Positions 22,939 to 35,400 of a stretch of DNA of 64,000 nt are shown piece by piece. Under the pieces are notes generated by a model. It saw nothing but the letters and a program-made list of their open reading frames with translations, was not told the DNA's origin and did no database searches. The position numbers were made by a program, and so were the translations under genes. Within the stretch, counting starts at the first letter, position 1. The number at the start of each line of letters is the position of its first letter. The DNA comes from Pogostemon cablin (taxonomy: Eukaryota > Streptophyta > Magnoliopsida > Lamiales > Lamiaceae), in NCBI GenBank assembly GCA_023678885.1, contig CM043002.1, positions 5,722,022 through 5,786,021 of the forward strand, read 5' to 3'.

Positions 22939-23496
22939 TATATTTTTACACATATCACCACGTATTTCTTACATTTTAATTTGAAAAAAGTTAAAACTTG
23001 TTAACCTAAAAACCTAAAACAAACATACATTACATTATTCATTTAGTTTTCAAAATTCAAAATTTCAACCCTAAATTTCCACAAACTCCACGTAAACAAT
23101 CATTAGGTAAATTAATGAAATTCACCCTAAACCCAAATGATCTAAATCATTAAATTATATTTATTTATTTATTGCCGTTAAAGTAAACAAAATAATGAAA
23201 AATAAATTAAGTAGCTGCATTGGCTCCCTACTTTTTAGCCTTATGTACATACAGTGAACAATTTACACAATTTCAATTCTCTATTCCACTTTGGTATTGA
23301 TTGGTATTTCACTATAAATGATCATTAAATATTTGGGACATGTGTTAGAATTTTGGGCATTAATTATGAAAATGAAATAAGTGATGAAATATGAAAATGA
23401 AATAGGTAAGTAATCCCATTTGCAATTTACATGCATTCCAAAATCTCACCTTATTATACTTTAAATATAAAAATGAACTGTATCATAAAATTCTTA

Positions 23497-23751
23497 CTCC
23501 CTACGTCTCCTTTCAGATGACACACTTTCAATTTTGGGCTGTCCCACAAAAGTTTGCACATTCAAAAAAAATAAAAAGTAAAAAACAATTCCCTTCCCCA
23601 TATACTTTATTTACAAAAAAAAAAATCATCTCTACCAAACATACTTTATCATTTATTTATTACAAAAAATATCATTATACCCCTAAAAGTCATCACTTTC
23701 TTAATCTCCGTGCCGAAAAGTGGGACGTAAACTTTTTCGGAATGGAGAGAG
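23497..23751. mobile_element. Stowaway MITE, uninterrupted relative of the 24445-28297 copy
   Basis: Left CTCCCTACGTCTCC, right TCGGAATGGAGAGAG, with TA on both sides. Its sequence matches both arms of the interrupted copy in order, so it shows the site before insertion of the hAT-like element. The interruption point corresponds to the single CAAACATACTTT here. Confidence 0.85.
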
Positions 23752-24067
23752 TACATTTTTCTTATTTATTTACACCGTAAGTTCAGTTAATAAGAGACTG
23801 ACTCATTCACGATACCATTTGTACTTTCAAAAAGGAAAATAACACATTTATTTATCTAATAACATCAAAATTATTTAAATTTTGAAATTGACGTTATCAC
23901 TTAAATCACATAATATTAATTTACTTTTTTATTTATTAGCTATAAATATTAAAATACCAAAAAAGCATTGTAAATTGCTTTTTTAAAAGAAAATAAAAAA
24001 ATAAACAACTTAGGACAATAAACGTGAATAATAATATAGGACGAGTGAGTAATATTTTTTTATTTTA

Positions 24068-24316
24068 GAGTTAATTGCAAAAAAAACCACGAATTTTACT
24101 CATATTGTAAATTAATCCTTACTTTTAAGAAATTGCAAAAAAAAATAACAACTTTTAAGTATTGTTGCAAAAAAAAACCCAAAAAAACCCTACTATTAGT
24201 CACAAATTGGGTTTTTTTGCAACAATACTTAAAAGTTGTCCTTTTTTACAATTTTTCTAAAGTGATAATTAATTTGCAATATGAGTAAAGTTTGTTGTTT
24301 TTTTTATAATTAACCC
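24068..24316. mobile_element. Foldback MITE, TTAATTGCAAAAAA family, copy 1
   Basis: Nearly palindromic. The left arm TTAATTGCAAAAAAAACCAC is answered by TTTTTTTATAATTAACC on the right, and the central GCAACAATACTTAAAAG mirrors CTTTTAAGTATTGTTGC. A second family member is at 45062-45296. Confidence 0.75.
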
Positions 24317-24410
24317 TTTATTTTACCTATTTTCAATAAATCACAATCATGCATATTGAAACATATTTTAACCATCACTTTCCTCACCCCACAAAAACCC
24401 TTCACACCTT

Positions 24411-24445
<35 letters not shown>

Positions 24446-26984
24446 TCCCTACGTCCCACAAAAGTTTGCATGTTTCTTTCGGCACGGAGATTAAAAAATA
24501 TAATAACTTTTAGGGGTATTATAAAATTCTTTGATAATAAATAAATGATAAAGTATGTTTAGGGATGTAATTGAACCGAACCGAGTCGAGCCGAACATTA
24601 CTAAGTTTGAGTATTGTTTGTTAAGGAATAATCGAACTCGAGCCCGAGCTCGAACTCGTTGAAAAAAAGTATATCGAGCTCGAACTCAAAATGTTTGTGT
24701 GACACCCAAGTCTCACTTGACCAAGTATTTTACTTAGCAAAATGAAACTTTGGTGTCACTGAGTGAACGAGCTATATATATATATATGTGGATTTTTTTT
24801 CGAACTTGTATAAATATAACGTGAATACTTACGTATATTAGCATTGTACAAACATTTTTTTTTGTAAATGGAAGCATGGTAGATTAGGACTTAAAATATT
24901 ATTGTAAAGATTATAATATCATTTTACATGCGACGTGTCACTTGAAAGAAGTTCAATAGGGTTTATTACAACGCGGTCTTTAAAAGACTTATTAAGAAAC
25001 AACATTATATATATTTGTATAGAATGTGTCCCCATGCCTCGTCACTGCTGCCATCTTCGAATTGTTAGCCTAAAAAGTTTTTAAAAGGAAAGCGGGGTGA
25101 GATAAATTCTCAATGGATGACCTGCAATTGTTATAAGTTGGATAATACTTCATAGTGTGGATATTTCTTCTTAGTACTCGTAACCCGAAGGTTATCTTCT
25201 TTATGACTCGTCAGTCATCTGCTATCTTTGATATATCAAAAGACTCCCGCTAATGCTAGATGACTCTGAAAGTCATCCATCATCTTTTAACTTGTGACCA
25301 ATGGTCAAATCATGACGTGTATATTTCACAATAGTGTAACATTAGTCAATTAGGAGTAGACGAACTCTAAGTGAATTGTTTCACTATAGATTTTTACTAA
25401 CCCAAGATGACTACGATCACCAAGTGAAAAATACACAATGACAATCTAAATAATGAGCGCACGAGGCGCGTATCCAACAATGTAATATTTGATCTTACAT
25501 TCTGTCAAAATCACCCACCTTTACTTTGAAGATAAAAGAGATTGGAGAATTATTTGGGGTCTTCGAGATTATACTGCACCTTGCACGGAAGAATTTTTTT
25601 ACTATTAAAATGCATATCCCTTTTTAGTGTGATTTTTTTTTTATATTAATTAGAATTTTGTACGAAATAAATTTTGATCAAATGTACATTTTTTCTTTTG
25701 TTGTTTCATTATTTAATCTTAATTATACAATGCATGTGTATTTTTTATGAACATGTTTCATTTAAACAATAGAATGATCTAAAAGCATAAGACATCAACA
25801 TCAAAAGGTTTCTTATCCACTGTCCTAATTTATTAAATACTACAGGTCATTAATTTTTAGCAAATAATGGAATTCTATCAATTTAATATACTTCCACAAA
25901 ACTACCTAGTTTGCCGTGTAAACATTTGACTTTAGAAATTAGGACAAGGAATTATGAATTTAAAAGAAAAAATGTCACAAGTTACCAAGTAATAATTTGC
26001 TTAAAGAAACAAGGTTTAAAATAAAGCTTTTATTGAAGTAGTAGTAATTATGACGATTAAATATCATTAACTAAATACTAAATTTTTTTTTAATTTTTTT
26101 TATTTTTGAAAAATCGACTTAAATTAAGGATTTTTTGCTAGCCTTATTGCACGTATCATGTTACTGATTTCCATTTTCCAGTCATTTGGAAATGACGTAA
26201 GGATTACAATCATGATTTTGGAAATTTATTTTGCAAACCCACCTATGAAATATTTTTAATTATAGTTATACGCATACATATATTTTTTCGCATATAGTAC
26301 AGTGGTTTCCCACTAACAACTCTTATTTTATTTTATTATTATTTTTTAAATAAATCTCAATCGAATTTTCAATATATTTCTCAAGCTATTTACATATATA
26401 TATCAATAAAATAGAAAGATTATCAACAACATGTGATTCTTCTTTGATCGTGGTGATGAAAAGGAAATGGTGTGTACGATACGAGCGTAGATGAAGGTCT
26501 ACGGTGAGTTTCAACTGGGAATTTGAACTTCTGGAATCAAAGTGGGTTTTTGACGACGTGAGAGTTGAGACTGAATTTGGAAGTTACATTAAAGGGAATG
26601 GATTCAAATATGAATCCGCTAAAAAAATTAGGAATTCAGAAGGGAAGATAAGGAAGAGAAAATGAATACAAAGTGAGACGGCTACATGATGCAAATTCTG
26701 AAGATAGATAGAGCATCCGCTACATGATGTAAGAGCGAACCCAAAAGATATCAGCGAGAGAGAGTGGAACCTTTTTTTTTCTTTTCTTACCCCACTAACT
26801 GACTGTGACTTTATTTATAGAGGGAGGAGCATATTTATGACCTGTCATGTAATGTAACTAGCCCTGTGTCGTGAGAGGAGTAAAAACTTCCACGTTTACA
26901 ACTGTATATTTTTTTATTATAATTTCCTTTGACATGCATATATCATATCAGGATTCTTATTATAATATTAGTAATAATTATTAT

Positions 26985-27218
26985 AGTAAGTCTTGCGTGA
27001 GACCATTTTTTACTTTTTAAAAAAGTTATTACTTTCGCTATAAAACGTTATTGCTTTCTCTATAAAATGTTACCACTTTTTATTTATATTATAAATTATT
27101 CATGAAATAGCATCAATATTTTTCATTAATTTATTATCACTTTTCTGTATAGAAGTTGTCACTTTCTGACCGTCTCACATAATCCCTTGCGTGAGACGGT
27201 CTCACACAAGTCTTTGCC
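26985..27218. mobile_element. Mutator-type MITE within the solo LTR
   Basis: Terminal repeats AGTAAGTCTTGCGTGAGACC and GGTCTCACACAAGTCTTTGCC. A 10-bp direct duplication, TAATTATTAT, occurs at 26975-26984 and 27219-27228. The internal TGAGACGGTCTCA palindrome is at about 27193-27205. The flank is AT-rich, so the duplication is less certain than the termini. Confidence 0.65.
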
Positions 27219-27274
27219 TAATTATTATTATTATCATTATTATTATTGTTATCATAATTATCATTATCATTATC

Positions 27275-27336
<62 letters not shown>
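27219..27336. repeat. ATT / ATTATC compound microsatellite
   Basis: ATT runs with a block of ATTATC hexamers between about 27258 and 27300. It gives a false poly-isoleucine frame. Confidence 0.9.
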
Positions 27337-27337
<1 letters not shown>

Positions 27338-27454
27338 CTTCATTTCCTGAGTGCAGTTAAATTCAAATCTCGAAATCATGTCTCCCTAAATAAATCTTGA
27401 AAAAAGTCATGGTTAGAAAATAAATAATTATAAGTAATTAATTTAAAAATAAAG

Positions 27455-27456
<2 letters not shown>

Positions 27457-27546
<90 letters not shown>
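27457..27546. repeat. (AT)n(GT)n compound microsatellite
   Basis: About 70 bases of AT followed by about 20 bases of GT. Such runs can adopt Z-DNA or cruciform structures. Confidence 0.95.
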
Positions 27547-28297
27547 CACTTTATTTTATTGATAATATATCATCATTTTATTATTATTATTATTATATTA
27601 TTATATATATGGATATTATAGTTTGATAAAGCTCGCAAACGTGTTCACGAACACATAAATTAACTTTTTCATAAATATTTTTTCATGAACATATAAATAT
27701 TTTTATTCGTATACATTTAATGTATATTTTGTTAATAAACATGTAATGTTATTCATAAATGTTTATAAATAAACTAACAAAAGATAATAATAAAAGTTAA
27801 AAAAGATATTTAAATAATAACTCAAACTATTATCATATTTGTGTTTATAATATAAATATTTAATTATTAAATCCTAATAAATATATAATATTTTATATAC
27901 TACTTAAACATAATAGTAAAATTTACGAACGCGTTCACGAGCCATTAACGAGCCCGTTAAAGAATATATTTGCGAGCTTTCGAGTCGAATACCCCTAAGC
28001 TTGAGTTTGGTTTGATAAACTATTCGAGCTCAAATTTTGATCTTGTTTTGGCTCGTTAAAGTTAATGAACGAGCTCGAACAAATATTTTATCGAACCGAG
28101 ACTCGAATAGTTTGCGAATGGTTTAGTTCGCTTACATCCCTAAGTATGTTAAGTGTGTTAGGTAAAGGTGCTTTTTTTGTAAATAAAGTGTATGGGAAGG
28201 GTGATAGTGTTTGACTTTTTGTTTTTTTAGGAAAGTGCAAACTTTTGTGGGACAACCCAAAATGAAAAGTGTGTCATCTATAACGGGACGGAGGGAG

Positions 28298-28298
<1 letters not shown>

Positions 28299-28337
<39 letters not shown>

Positions 28338-28373
28338 TAATAATAATAATAATAACAATAATAATAATAATAA
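28299..28373. repeat. (AAT)n microsatellite
   Basis: AAT trinucleotides with a few AAC interruptions, starting at the right TA flank of the split Stowaway. Confidence 0.92.
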
Positions 28374-28656
28374 TCTCAAAAATTATTTTAATTTCAAATT
28401 TATGTCTTCTTTTTCACACTCAGAACATTATTTTACATTTTTTATGTTAAAAACTAAAATATCCTCTAAAATCAATAAAATTAATTTTAAAAAATAACAT
28501 TTCTTAAATAGTGTGGAACATTAAACGTGAAATGTAAGACATTAAACGTGAAATGTGGGGTGGTACAGTAATCAACTTAAATCGTAGTAATTTAATGAAA
28601 TACACATCATATTTTAATTAATTATAACTTTCACAATACTTTAATAATTAGAATTA

Positions 28657-29108
28657 CTCCCTCCTTCCCCTTTAAAGAGTGTCTTTTTTTTTAATTTTAG
28701 GCATCCCACCTAAAATTTCTCTTTCCTTTTTTACACATATAGGACCCACATACACCCACTAATACAATTAAAATATGGAATCACACTCTCACTAATACAA
28801 CTACCCACTACACATTAAATATTTCATCTGTGCGCCGAAAAGGTATACATTTTGCTATTCTGGGCGTCCGCACCAAAGGTATACATTTCCATTTTTAACA
28901 TATGGGACCCACACGCATCACTAATACATTTAATATATGGATTTCACACACCTTACTAATACACTACCTACTACACATTAAATAATAATATTCATTAATC
29001 CACGTGCAAAAAGCAAATGTATACCTATTGGGCGGACGGAGGAAGTAATAATACTCTTTAATCCACGTACAAAAATCAAAAGACCCTCTTGCTATGGGAC
29101 GGAAGGAG
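28657..29108. mobile_element. Stowaway MITE hosting another
   Basis: Left CTCCCTCCTTCCCC, right GGGACGGAAGGAG, with TA on both sides. The inner element at 28822-29045 interrupts it. Confidence 0.72.
28822..29045. mobile_element. Stowaway MITE nested in the previous one
   Basis: Left TTTCATCTGTGCGCCGAAAA, right GGGCGGACGGAGGAAG, with TA on both sides. GTATACATTT is repeated at the left end (28840 and 28877), suggesting a partial duplication of the arm. Confidence 0.68.
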
Positions 29109-29164
29109 TACATTTTAAGAATCAAATATAATATTTCTGATTTTAAATATCTTACTCTAGTATA

Positions 29165-29375
29165 CTCCATCCGTCTCGTTTCAATGCTTATGTTTGCTTT
29201 TAACACGTTAATTAAAGAATATGGTATTTTAATAGATAGTGAGATATTTAATGTAAAATGGGTAAGGTGTATTAGTGTTGGATGTGAGTCACATGGTGAT
29301 ATATTAATTGTTTTAAGTGGGTTCTATTTATTAAAAAAAAGAAACGTAAAGATTGAAATGAGACACCTAAAAAAA
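29165..29375. mobile_element. Stowaway-like MITE with decayed right end
   Basis: Left CTCCATCCGTCTCGTTTCAA. The right arm reads GATTGAAATGAGACACC but lacks the GGAG end. Confidence 0.62.
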
Positions 29376-29377
29376 TA

Positions 29378-29445
29378 CTTTCTCTGTCCGGTTCTAAGGT
29401 AACCATTTGATTTTTGCACGTCGACATTTCTAAGGTCTTTATTTA
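29378..29445. mobile_element. Left end of a Stowaway, truncated by the next copy
   Basis: CTTTCTCTGTCCGGTTCTAA, followed after 68 bp by a second left terminus of the same subfamily. Confidence 0.55.
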
Positions 29446-29694
29446 CTTCCTCCGTCCGCTTCTAAGGTATCCATTTCACTATTCCTGACGTCCGCTTCAA
29501 TCAATTTCCCCTACTTAGTAAAAAAAGTACACAATATGGTCCACAACTTCCCTCTAATACAACTACCCACTTTACATATAATAATAATACTCCTTAATCC
29601 ACTCTAATACAAATACTCACTTTACATATAATAATAATACTCATTAATTCACATGCAAAAAGTAAACAAATACTTTAGAATCGGACAGAAGGGG
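29446..29694. mobile_element. Stowaway MITE
   Basis: Left CTTCCTCCGTCCGCTTCTAA, right TTAGAATCGGACAGAAGGGG, with TA on both sides. The segment CACTTTACATATAATAATAA is repeated twice inside (29569 and 29616). Confidence 0.72.
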
Positions 29695-29699
29695 TATAT

Positions 29700-30300
29700 A
29701 AAGATTGAAATGAGACAAAAAGATTATATGAAATATGAATTACTAATGTAGGATATCCCAAATGTCCAAAGGAGGTTTGTCACCCAAAATGTACCATCCG
29801 TAGATGGATGTTCCATTTTAAGACTACTCCCATCAATAATCTCGTGATAATAAGACAAATTAGAATAATTAAAAAAAAATATTAGAAAATAGAAATGAGA
29901 GCACAACCCGTGGGATGAAAGAGTCAAACTCCAACCCATGCCACAACCTATATATTCTCTAGGAGTTAGTCTCTTATAAACTAAGTTTATATCATAAATT
30001 TTTATAAATTTTGTTTTCTCCTTTAATTTAAATTCCTACTAACATATAAAGTTTAATGAGATTGGAAGGGAGAGGAAAAATTAGGATGAGAAAAATTAGA
30101 GTTTACATGATAAGTTATATAAATCACATTTATACAAATGTTTGTATTCCTGATTGACAAGTGGTTGGTTATAGTTAATTTTTTTATATAACTTAATTAT
30201 TTGAAAATTTATATATAAAATAATCCAAATTCATATTTTTTTCTAATCTATAAATAGAGTATAATATTGATACATGTTGAATCACAATAAAAAAATAATT
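29700..30300. other. AT-rich intergenic DNA
   Basis: No coding frame, terminal repeats or other structure that I can support. Confidence 0.5.
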
Positions 30301-30307
30301 TTATCTA

Positions 30308-30562
30308 CTCCCTCAGACTCATCCTTATAGTTACGTTTGCTTTTTGCACGTGGATTAATAAATATAGTATTTTAATATGTATTGAGGTAAGAGAAATAAT
30401 ATTTTAGTGTAAAGTATGTAGGTGTATTAGTGTGATATGTAGGTCCATGGAGAGAGAAATAATTAATTTGTGCGGGTTCCATATGCTAAAAAAGGAAATA
30501 TAACAATTAGGATGAGACGCCCAAAAAGGAAATATGTAATCATTAGGATGGGACGAAGGGAG
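30308..30562. mobile_element. Stowaway MITE
   Basis: Left CTCCCTCAGACTCATCCT, right AGGATGGGACGAAGGGAG, with TA on both sides. The best-preserved pair of ends in this block. Confidence 0.82.
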
Positions 30563-30564
30563 TA

Positions 30565-31219
30565 GTGTATATTTTTTGGATCCCTATAATTAGAATACAT
30601 TTTTTTTATTTTGATATCCCATTAATGTATTTTTTTATATAATTATTGCATTTTAATTTAGTTATTGTGTTAGTATGTTTTTTTTCAATTAAAATAATGT
30701 TGTTATTATAATTGCGGAATTAAAATATTTTCTAAAATATGAGATTGTTTTAATTTTAAATATAATAAAAAATAAATTTAATAATAATATTAGATGAGAA
30801 ATAAATAAATATTTTATAAAAAAGTAGGTTAAATTGAGTTGTTGATGGAGTATAAAATAATTAAGGTTGGATTGGATTGAATATGTGGATGAAAGAGAAA
30901 TAAATATTATATTTTTGAGTGGCATGTTTTGTGAGTGAAGGTAGCCTAAGGACATGGATTACATGAATTTCATTTAATCATCATCATCACCAATAATAAT
31001 TTGATACATCATCCACTATTACAACTTTTTTATTTAATTAATAAATCGTTGTATTTCTATTCTTCTAATGACGTGGTAAGTTCACATTTGTAGATATTAA
31101 TTGGATGATACAGATTAAACGAAATTTAAGAAATTGAGAAAATAATTACGGGAGAGGATCCAGATTCTTCACGCAAGACATATGGTAGGCTGTTGATAAT
31201 TTTGAATTTAAGTACATCA
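30565..31219. other. AT-rich intergenic DNA
   Basis: Very AT-rich, with no recognised gene or repeat boundary. Confidence 0.45.
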
Positions 31220-31228
31220 CCCTATTTT

Positions 31229-32192
31229 GAGTAGTGCTACATGCATACCCTTTTTATTAAGTACTAACACATCTATTAAATACACATTCCATTTAATTTT
31301 TATTTATTAATTTTATTAAATACATACCCCTAAAGTTCCCAAACTGCTCTTTAAAAATAACATTATACATATCCTTTCGCAAACCTTCCTCTTTTCAAAA
31401 CTTCAATTATTACTACGGCACATAAAGTAACTGTTAATCTAACCCTAAAATCCATAAAATAGTACTATTCAAGATTTCAGTCTCTTGTTTCAGAAAAAAA
31501 ATATTCAATCTCAAAACCATTTATTCCGCAATTTCTTCTCTTGAGAATGAAGCAAATATTTTAGACTCTATCTCGACGACTCGTCCCCACTGAAATTCAC
31601 TATCGCTGGCACTTGCTGGCTGTCGACGAAACCATATCACGATAAGTCAACAGATTTTGGCTCTATGTAAAAAGAGGAGTTTTGGCGAATGTGTTACATT
31701 CTCTGTTGCGATGCAGAGTATTTTTAATTTTGGATTAAGTTTGTGATTAATTAAAGAAGAGTTTAATTGTTGAGATTTATTTATAATCGTTATTTTTTTG
31801 ACGTTTGCAGAAAGATTGTCAATTGTCATGAACAGAGCAAACTGTATTAAGAAAGCAATTTCATCAGCTAGAAGTTTAAGCAGTGAACTATAAAAAGATT
31901 TAAATAATTTATCATTTATAATGAAACAATCCTTTAGAATGTAAAATAAAATTAAAAAAAAAAAGAAAGAAAAACAAACCAGAATATAATTACAATTTAC
32001 TCAATCTTTATATTCATATGATCGAATAATATCTGCATAAGAATGGATAATTAATATAGGGGTTGTATATAAAAAATTTGGGGCGTGTATTTAATAAATT
32101 AAGGATAATTTAGACTTTTTAAAAATATTTATTTTAATTTTATATTAATGAGGTGTGTAATTAATATGAGGGGGTGTGCAAATAAGATTACC
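31229..32192. mobile_element. Non-autonomous Mutator-like element (MULE)
   Basis: A perfect 9-bp duplication, CCCTATTTT, flanks it (31220-31228 and 32193-32201). The terminal regions form a long imperfect inverted repeat: AGTAGTGCTACATGCATACCC on the left against GGTAATCTTATTTGCACACCC on the right, and further in ATTAAATACATACCCC against ATTAAATACACGCCCC. The middle (about 31380-31960) is less AT-rich and could hold captured host DNA, but I recognise no gene. There is no transposase frame. Confidence 0.75.
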
Positions 32193-32439
32193 CCCTATTT
32201 TATTTGCTAAAGTAATGTTCAGAGATTAAAAAAAATCATAAAATGTAGGCAGAAAAAGATCACAATCTGCAACAGTAACAAAACTGTGAAACTCACTTGG
32301 ATCCAACATGGTGAAGGAAATACACTTGTTCAGAGGAATTTAACATATACATACACACATAACAAAGCATAGATATATGTATGTATATACCTACATTATC
32401 TTTTCTACAGAATGTCTTGCATACCCTCATACGTTTATA

Positions 32440-35400
32440 TCATCGATTACTTCTTTCTTCTCTTGCTTCTAGGGCGTCAACCTCCTCATTTGATAAGAGA
32501 TCAACTACGGGTTCATATACATCCCACTCTTTCCTCTTCCTGTAATAACATAATTTCAATAATGAAATAACTTTGATGACACCTTTTTTTCCCCTACATG
32601 ATTGTCAGCTAATAATTAATCTTAAAAATCTAAATCTCTTACAGGAAAAATAAATAATCCAACTCAAACAAGGATTTTGGTTCCAGAATCTACAACCACT
32701 GAGGGGTTTAAAAGAGCCATCTTACAATGGAAAATTCACACAGTCGAGTAAAGTCATGCGCCTACGTGTTATATCAAGAGACCATAATGTCTGTACTTAC
32801 CGAACAACACTGGACTTGCTACCAAATAACTTGAATAAGTCCACAGCATTGCCGCTGGTCTTACTGAGAGAAAAGAGAGCAGAAACAGATGCAAAAGAAT
32901 TCTTTAATTATAAGTAAATAGAATTAGTAACTCATCCTTTTGCATGAGGTTTGAGCTTTCATTTCAAAAGTATTGTTTAAAAAAATCTCAAATCTACCTG
33001 GCCTGGCTATGTTCAAAGCCTCTGCGCCCTTTCTTACTTATTCTGCTTTCTCGGATTGAAGTAACATTCTGTACAGCAATCTGAAGTATGAACAGCTAAA
33101 GATTGTAAACCATTTTAAGCTCATAACAGAATCAGAACTGGTAGTAACACAAGGTACAAGAGACAATCAAAACTTTCTCGTTAAAATCAACTCACCTCGT
33201 AAAGTTGTTCCCGAATGGCAATGGCGATGGCAGGCTGCAAAGCCAATGCTGGATTATAATGCATTGAATCAAAGTGATTATAATTCAAGTGCAAGGACAA
33301 AATGCATTGCAGATCAGACATATATATTACAGGAGAAACTGTTACGACATCCCACATCAATTCTACACGAAAGTGTGTAAGGACATGCATATATGAAGAG
33401 GTCAACCCTGGTTTTGCTTAAGTTCGGCTCTCTAACTTACAAGCCTAGGCTGCCTAGCAAAAAACATGACGTAGCCTACATACAGTACTCCTTTATGTCA
33501 TGGCCAGAACTGAATACAAGCATATTATATATGTCCAAAAAGTTTCCTTAGTAAATATAATGCAATAAGGTATTGGTGGTTTTAAGCTCTACAAAAACAA
33601 AAGTTTCATCTTAATTTTAAAAATTAAAAAATAAAAAATAAATTAAAAAATTAAAATAAAAAACATAAGTGATACAAATGAAAAAAAAACATTTATAAGA
33701 AAAAAAATTACAAAAACTCGACCAAATGTTGAGACATTGACAAGAACTAACAATGGAATATAGCATATCAACTCAGTGAAACACTCAGAAGAGACAAAGT
33801 ACTATTTAAAAGAGGTATAAGAGTGAGATTTATGTTATTTAATTGTGCAATGTTCATGTCTAAATTGTAGAACTAAGATTATAAAAAATAAAAGTGATTG
33901 TGCTTGCAGGGAACTTCCAAAGTTCCCAAACCTAACGAAAAGTATAATAGTATTGACAGAGCATTATTATTTTGGCTACAACTTACACCTTTCTCCATAT
34001 GCAGCTATCATTCAATCATTCATACATTACACCCATTCATAGGTTGGTTTTCTCAAGAATCATTTCGCATGAAAAGCAAAGTTAGGATATATAATCCACA
34101 ATTAAAATTCTCTTTTAATCAGCAGATGAAACATAATTATTATAAAGCAGAGACATTACTTGTTGGAACAGGCAATTTACATAAATTATTGTTACCAAAT
34201 CCTAATGTTATTTACTGCAACTCATCTGTGGTAGCATTATAGCAAACTTTAATTTCAATATGTATTAACGTCAAACAGGACAGCCAAGTGCATCAAGATT
34301 TTCTTTAAATTATCAGATGCTGGTCGATAAAGCATACTATATTTACTAATAAAAGCAAGTCGCTTACTCCAACTTCAGGATCTTCAATGCCCATGTCTTT
34401 GCAAAAGTTTTTGGCAAATTCCTCTGGATCGCTCTCAAAGTTGTTTAAATCCTGAAATTTTGCATTATATTCCGATCAATGACTATGCAGAAAACACTAC
34501 ATTGTGATATGATATTTCTATTTTTCCTGGAAAAAGTTTAACAAAAGAGTACAGATCTTAGAATTCTTACCCATAAAAAATGATCTTTAATAAGAGTATG
34601 GTTGACACGGAGATCAAGCTGGGTCAACACAGAAAGAGAACAAAAGTAAACACCAGTTATCTTGGTTTTTTCTAGTTAAAAAAAAAAAAAAAAGAAGTAA
34701 AATTTCTGAGTAAGGAAATGACTGGAAATCCAGATCAAATGTGCCATACCTTGATGGGAACAACCTTCTCTCCAGTATACATATCTTGCCCTTCATAGGA
34801 CCTAAATTCAGTTAGCTGTGTCTACAATAATAGGCATTTGAATCAAACAGTCAAAAAAACATGCAATAAAGTAACATCAGTGAAGAAATAAACCTCAGCA
34901 CAGGCAAGCATTGTAAAAGAAAGCCCAAGATATTGATGCCTTTTACTGACTAAATTATATTGGACTATGTTCTTTTGTCCCTAATGATCTAACTCAAAAG
35001 AAATAGGTGTGCTTAGAAAATATCCACTAATTTCTGCAAAATGTTGCACATCTACGTTGGAAATTTAAAAAATGTAAGAAGCAGGAATCATCATGATCTT
35101 TAAAACAAGTCATAAGAGAAATCAGATAGCAAAGTACGCCATAAGCGTAGACACACTAAATGATGTCAAAGCAAAGATAAGATTGAAATAACAAGAAAAA
35201 TATCTCAAATGTAAATTAAGAAGCCAATAGCAACTGATCAAGCAGCCAGCACAAATGTCACAGTGCATCACAAAGAATGTCATTCACTCACTCAATCCAG
35301 ATAAAAGCATAAAAGTCATACAGTGACTATAATGTATTACAGGAATCTGTAAAAACACAGTACTTGGATAGATTGAGCAATCTGTGTGACAAAAGCAGGT

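Larger units (their letters stand above)
24698..27620 (+). mobile_element. Solo LTR inside the hAT-like element
   Basis: Starts TGTGACACCCAAG, typical of Tekay-type LTRs, and ends GGATATTATA (expected CA mutated to TA). A perfect 5-bp duplication, GTTTG, occurs at 24693-24697 and 27621-27625. It contains an imperfect 18-bp inverted repeat at 24698-24762 (GTGACACCCAAG against CTTTGGTGTCAC) and a Mutator-type MITE at 26985-27218. No internal coding region is present, so it is a product of LTR-LTR recombination. LTR length is about 2.7 kb without the MITE. Confidence 0.75.
24560..28142. mobile_element. Non-autonomous hAT-like element
   Basis: Perfect 11-bp terminal inverted repeats (TAGGGATGTAA...TTACATCCCTA), similar to the Ac terminus. 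They continue imperfectly into GAAC/AACC motifs. A perfect 8-bp target duplication, AGTATGTT, occurs at 24552-24559 and 28143-28150. The subterminal regions are full of CGAGCTCGAAC-type motifs on both sides (24625-24690, 28020-28120), as expected for hAT transposase binding. No transposase frame is visible. Without the solo LTR inside, it would be about 660 bp. Confidence 0.85.
24445..28297. mobile_element. Stowaway MITE split by a hAT-like element
   Basis: Left arm 24445-24559 (CTCCCTACGTCCCACAAAAG) and right arm 28143-28297 (ends ACGGGACGGAGGGAG), with TA on both outer sides. Read on the minus strand, the two arms joined together follow the order of the uninterrupted MITE at 23497-23751. 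Confidence 0.85.

Noticed and set aside
27191..27400. Plus-strand frame of almost pure isoleucine
   Set aside because: It is a translation of the ATT/ATC microsatellite; the same applies to 28211-28450.
33845..34242. Plus-strand ORFs within the BSH gene region
   Set aside because: They lie in a BSH intron on the opposite strand and lack any recognisable motif.
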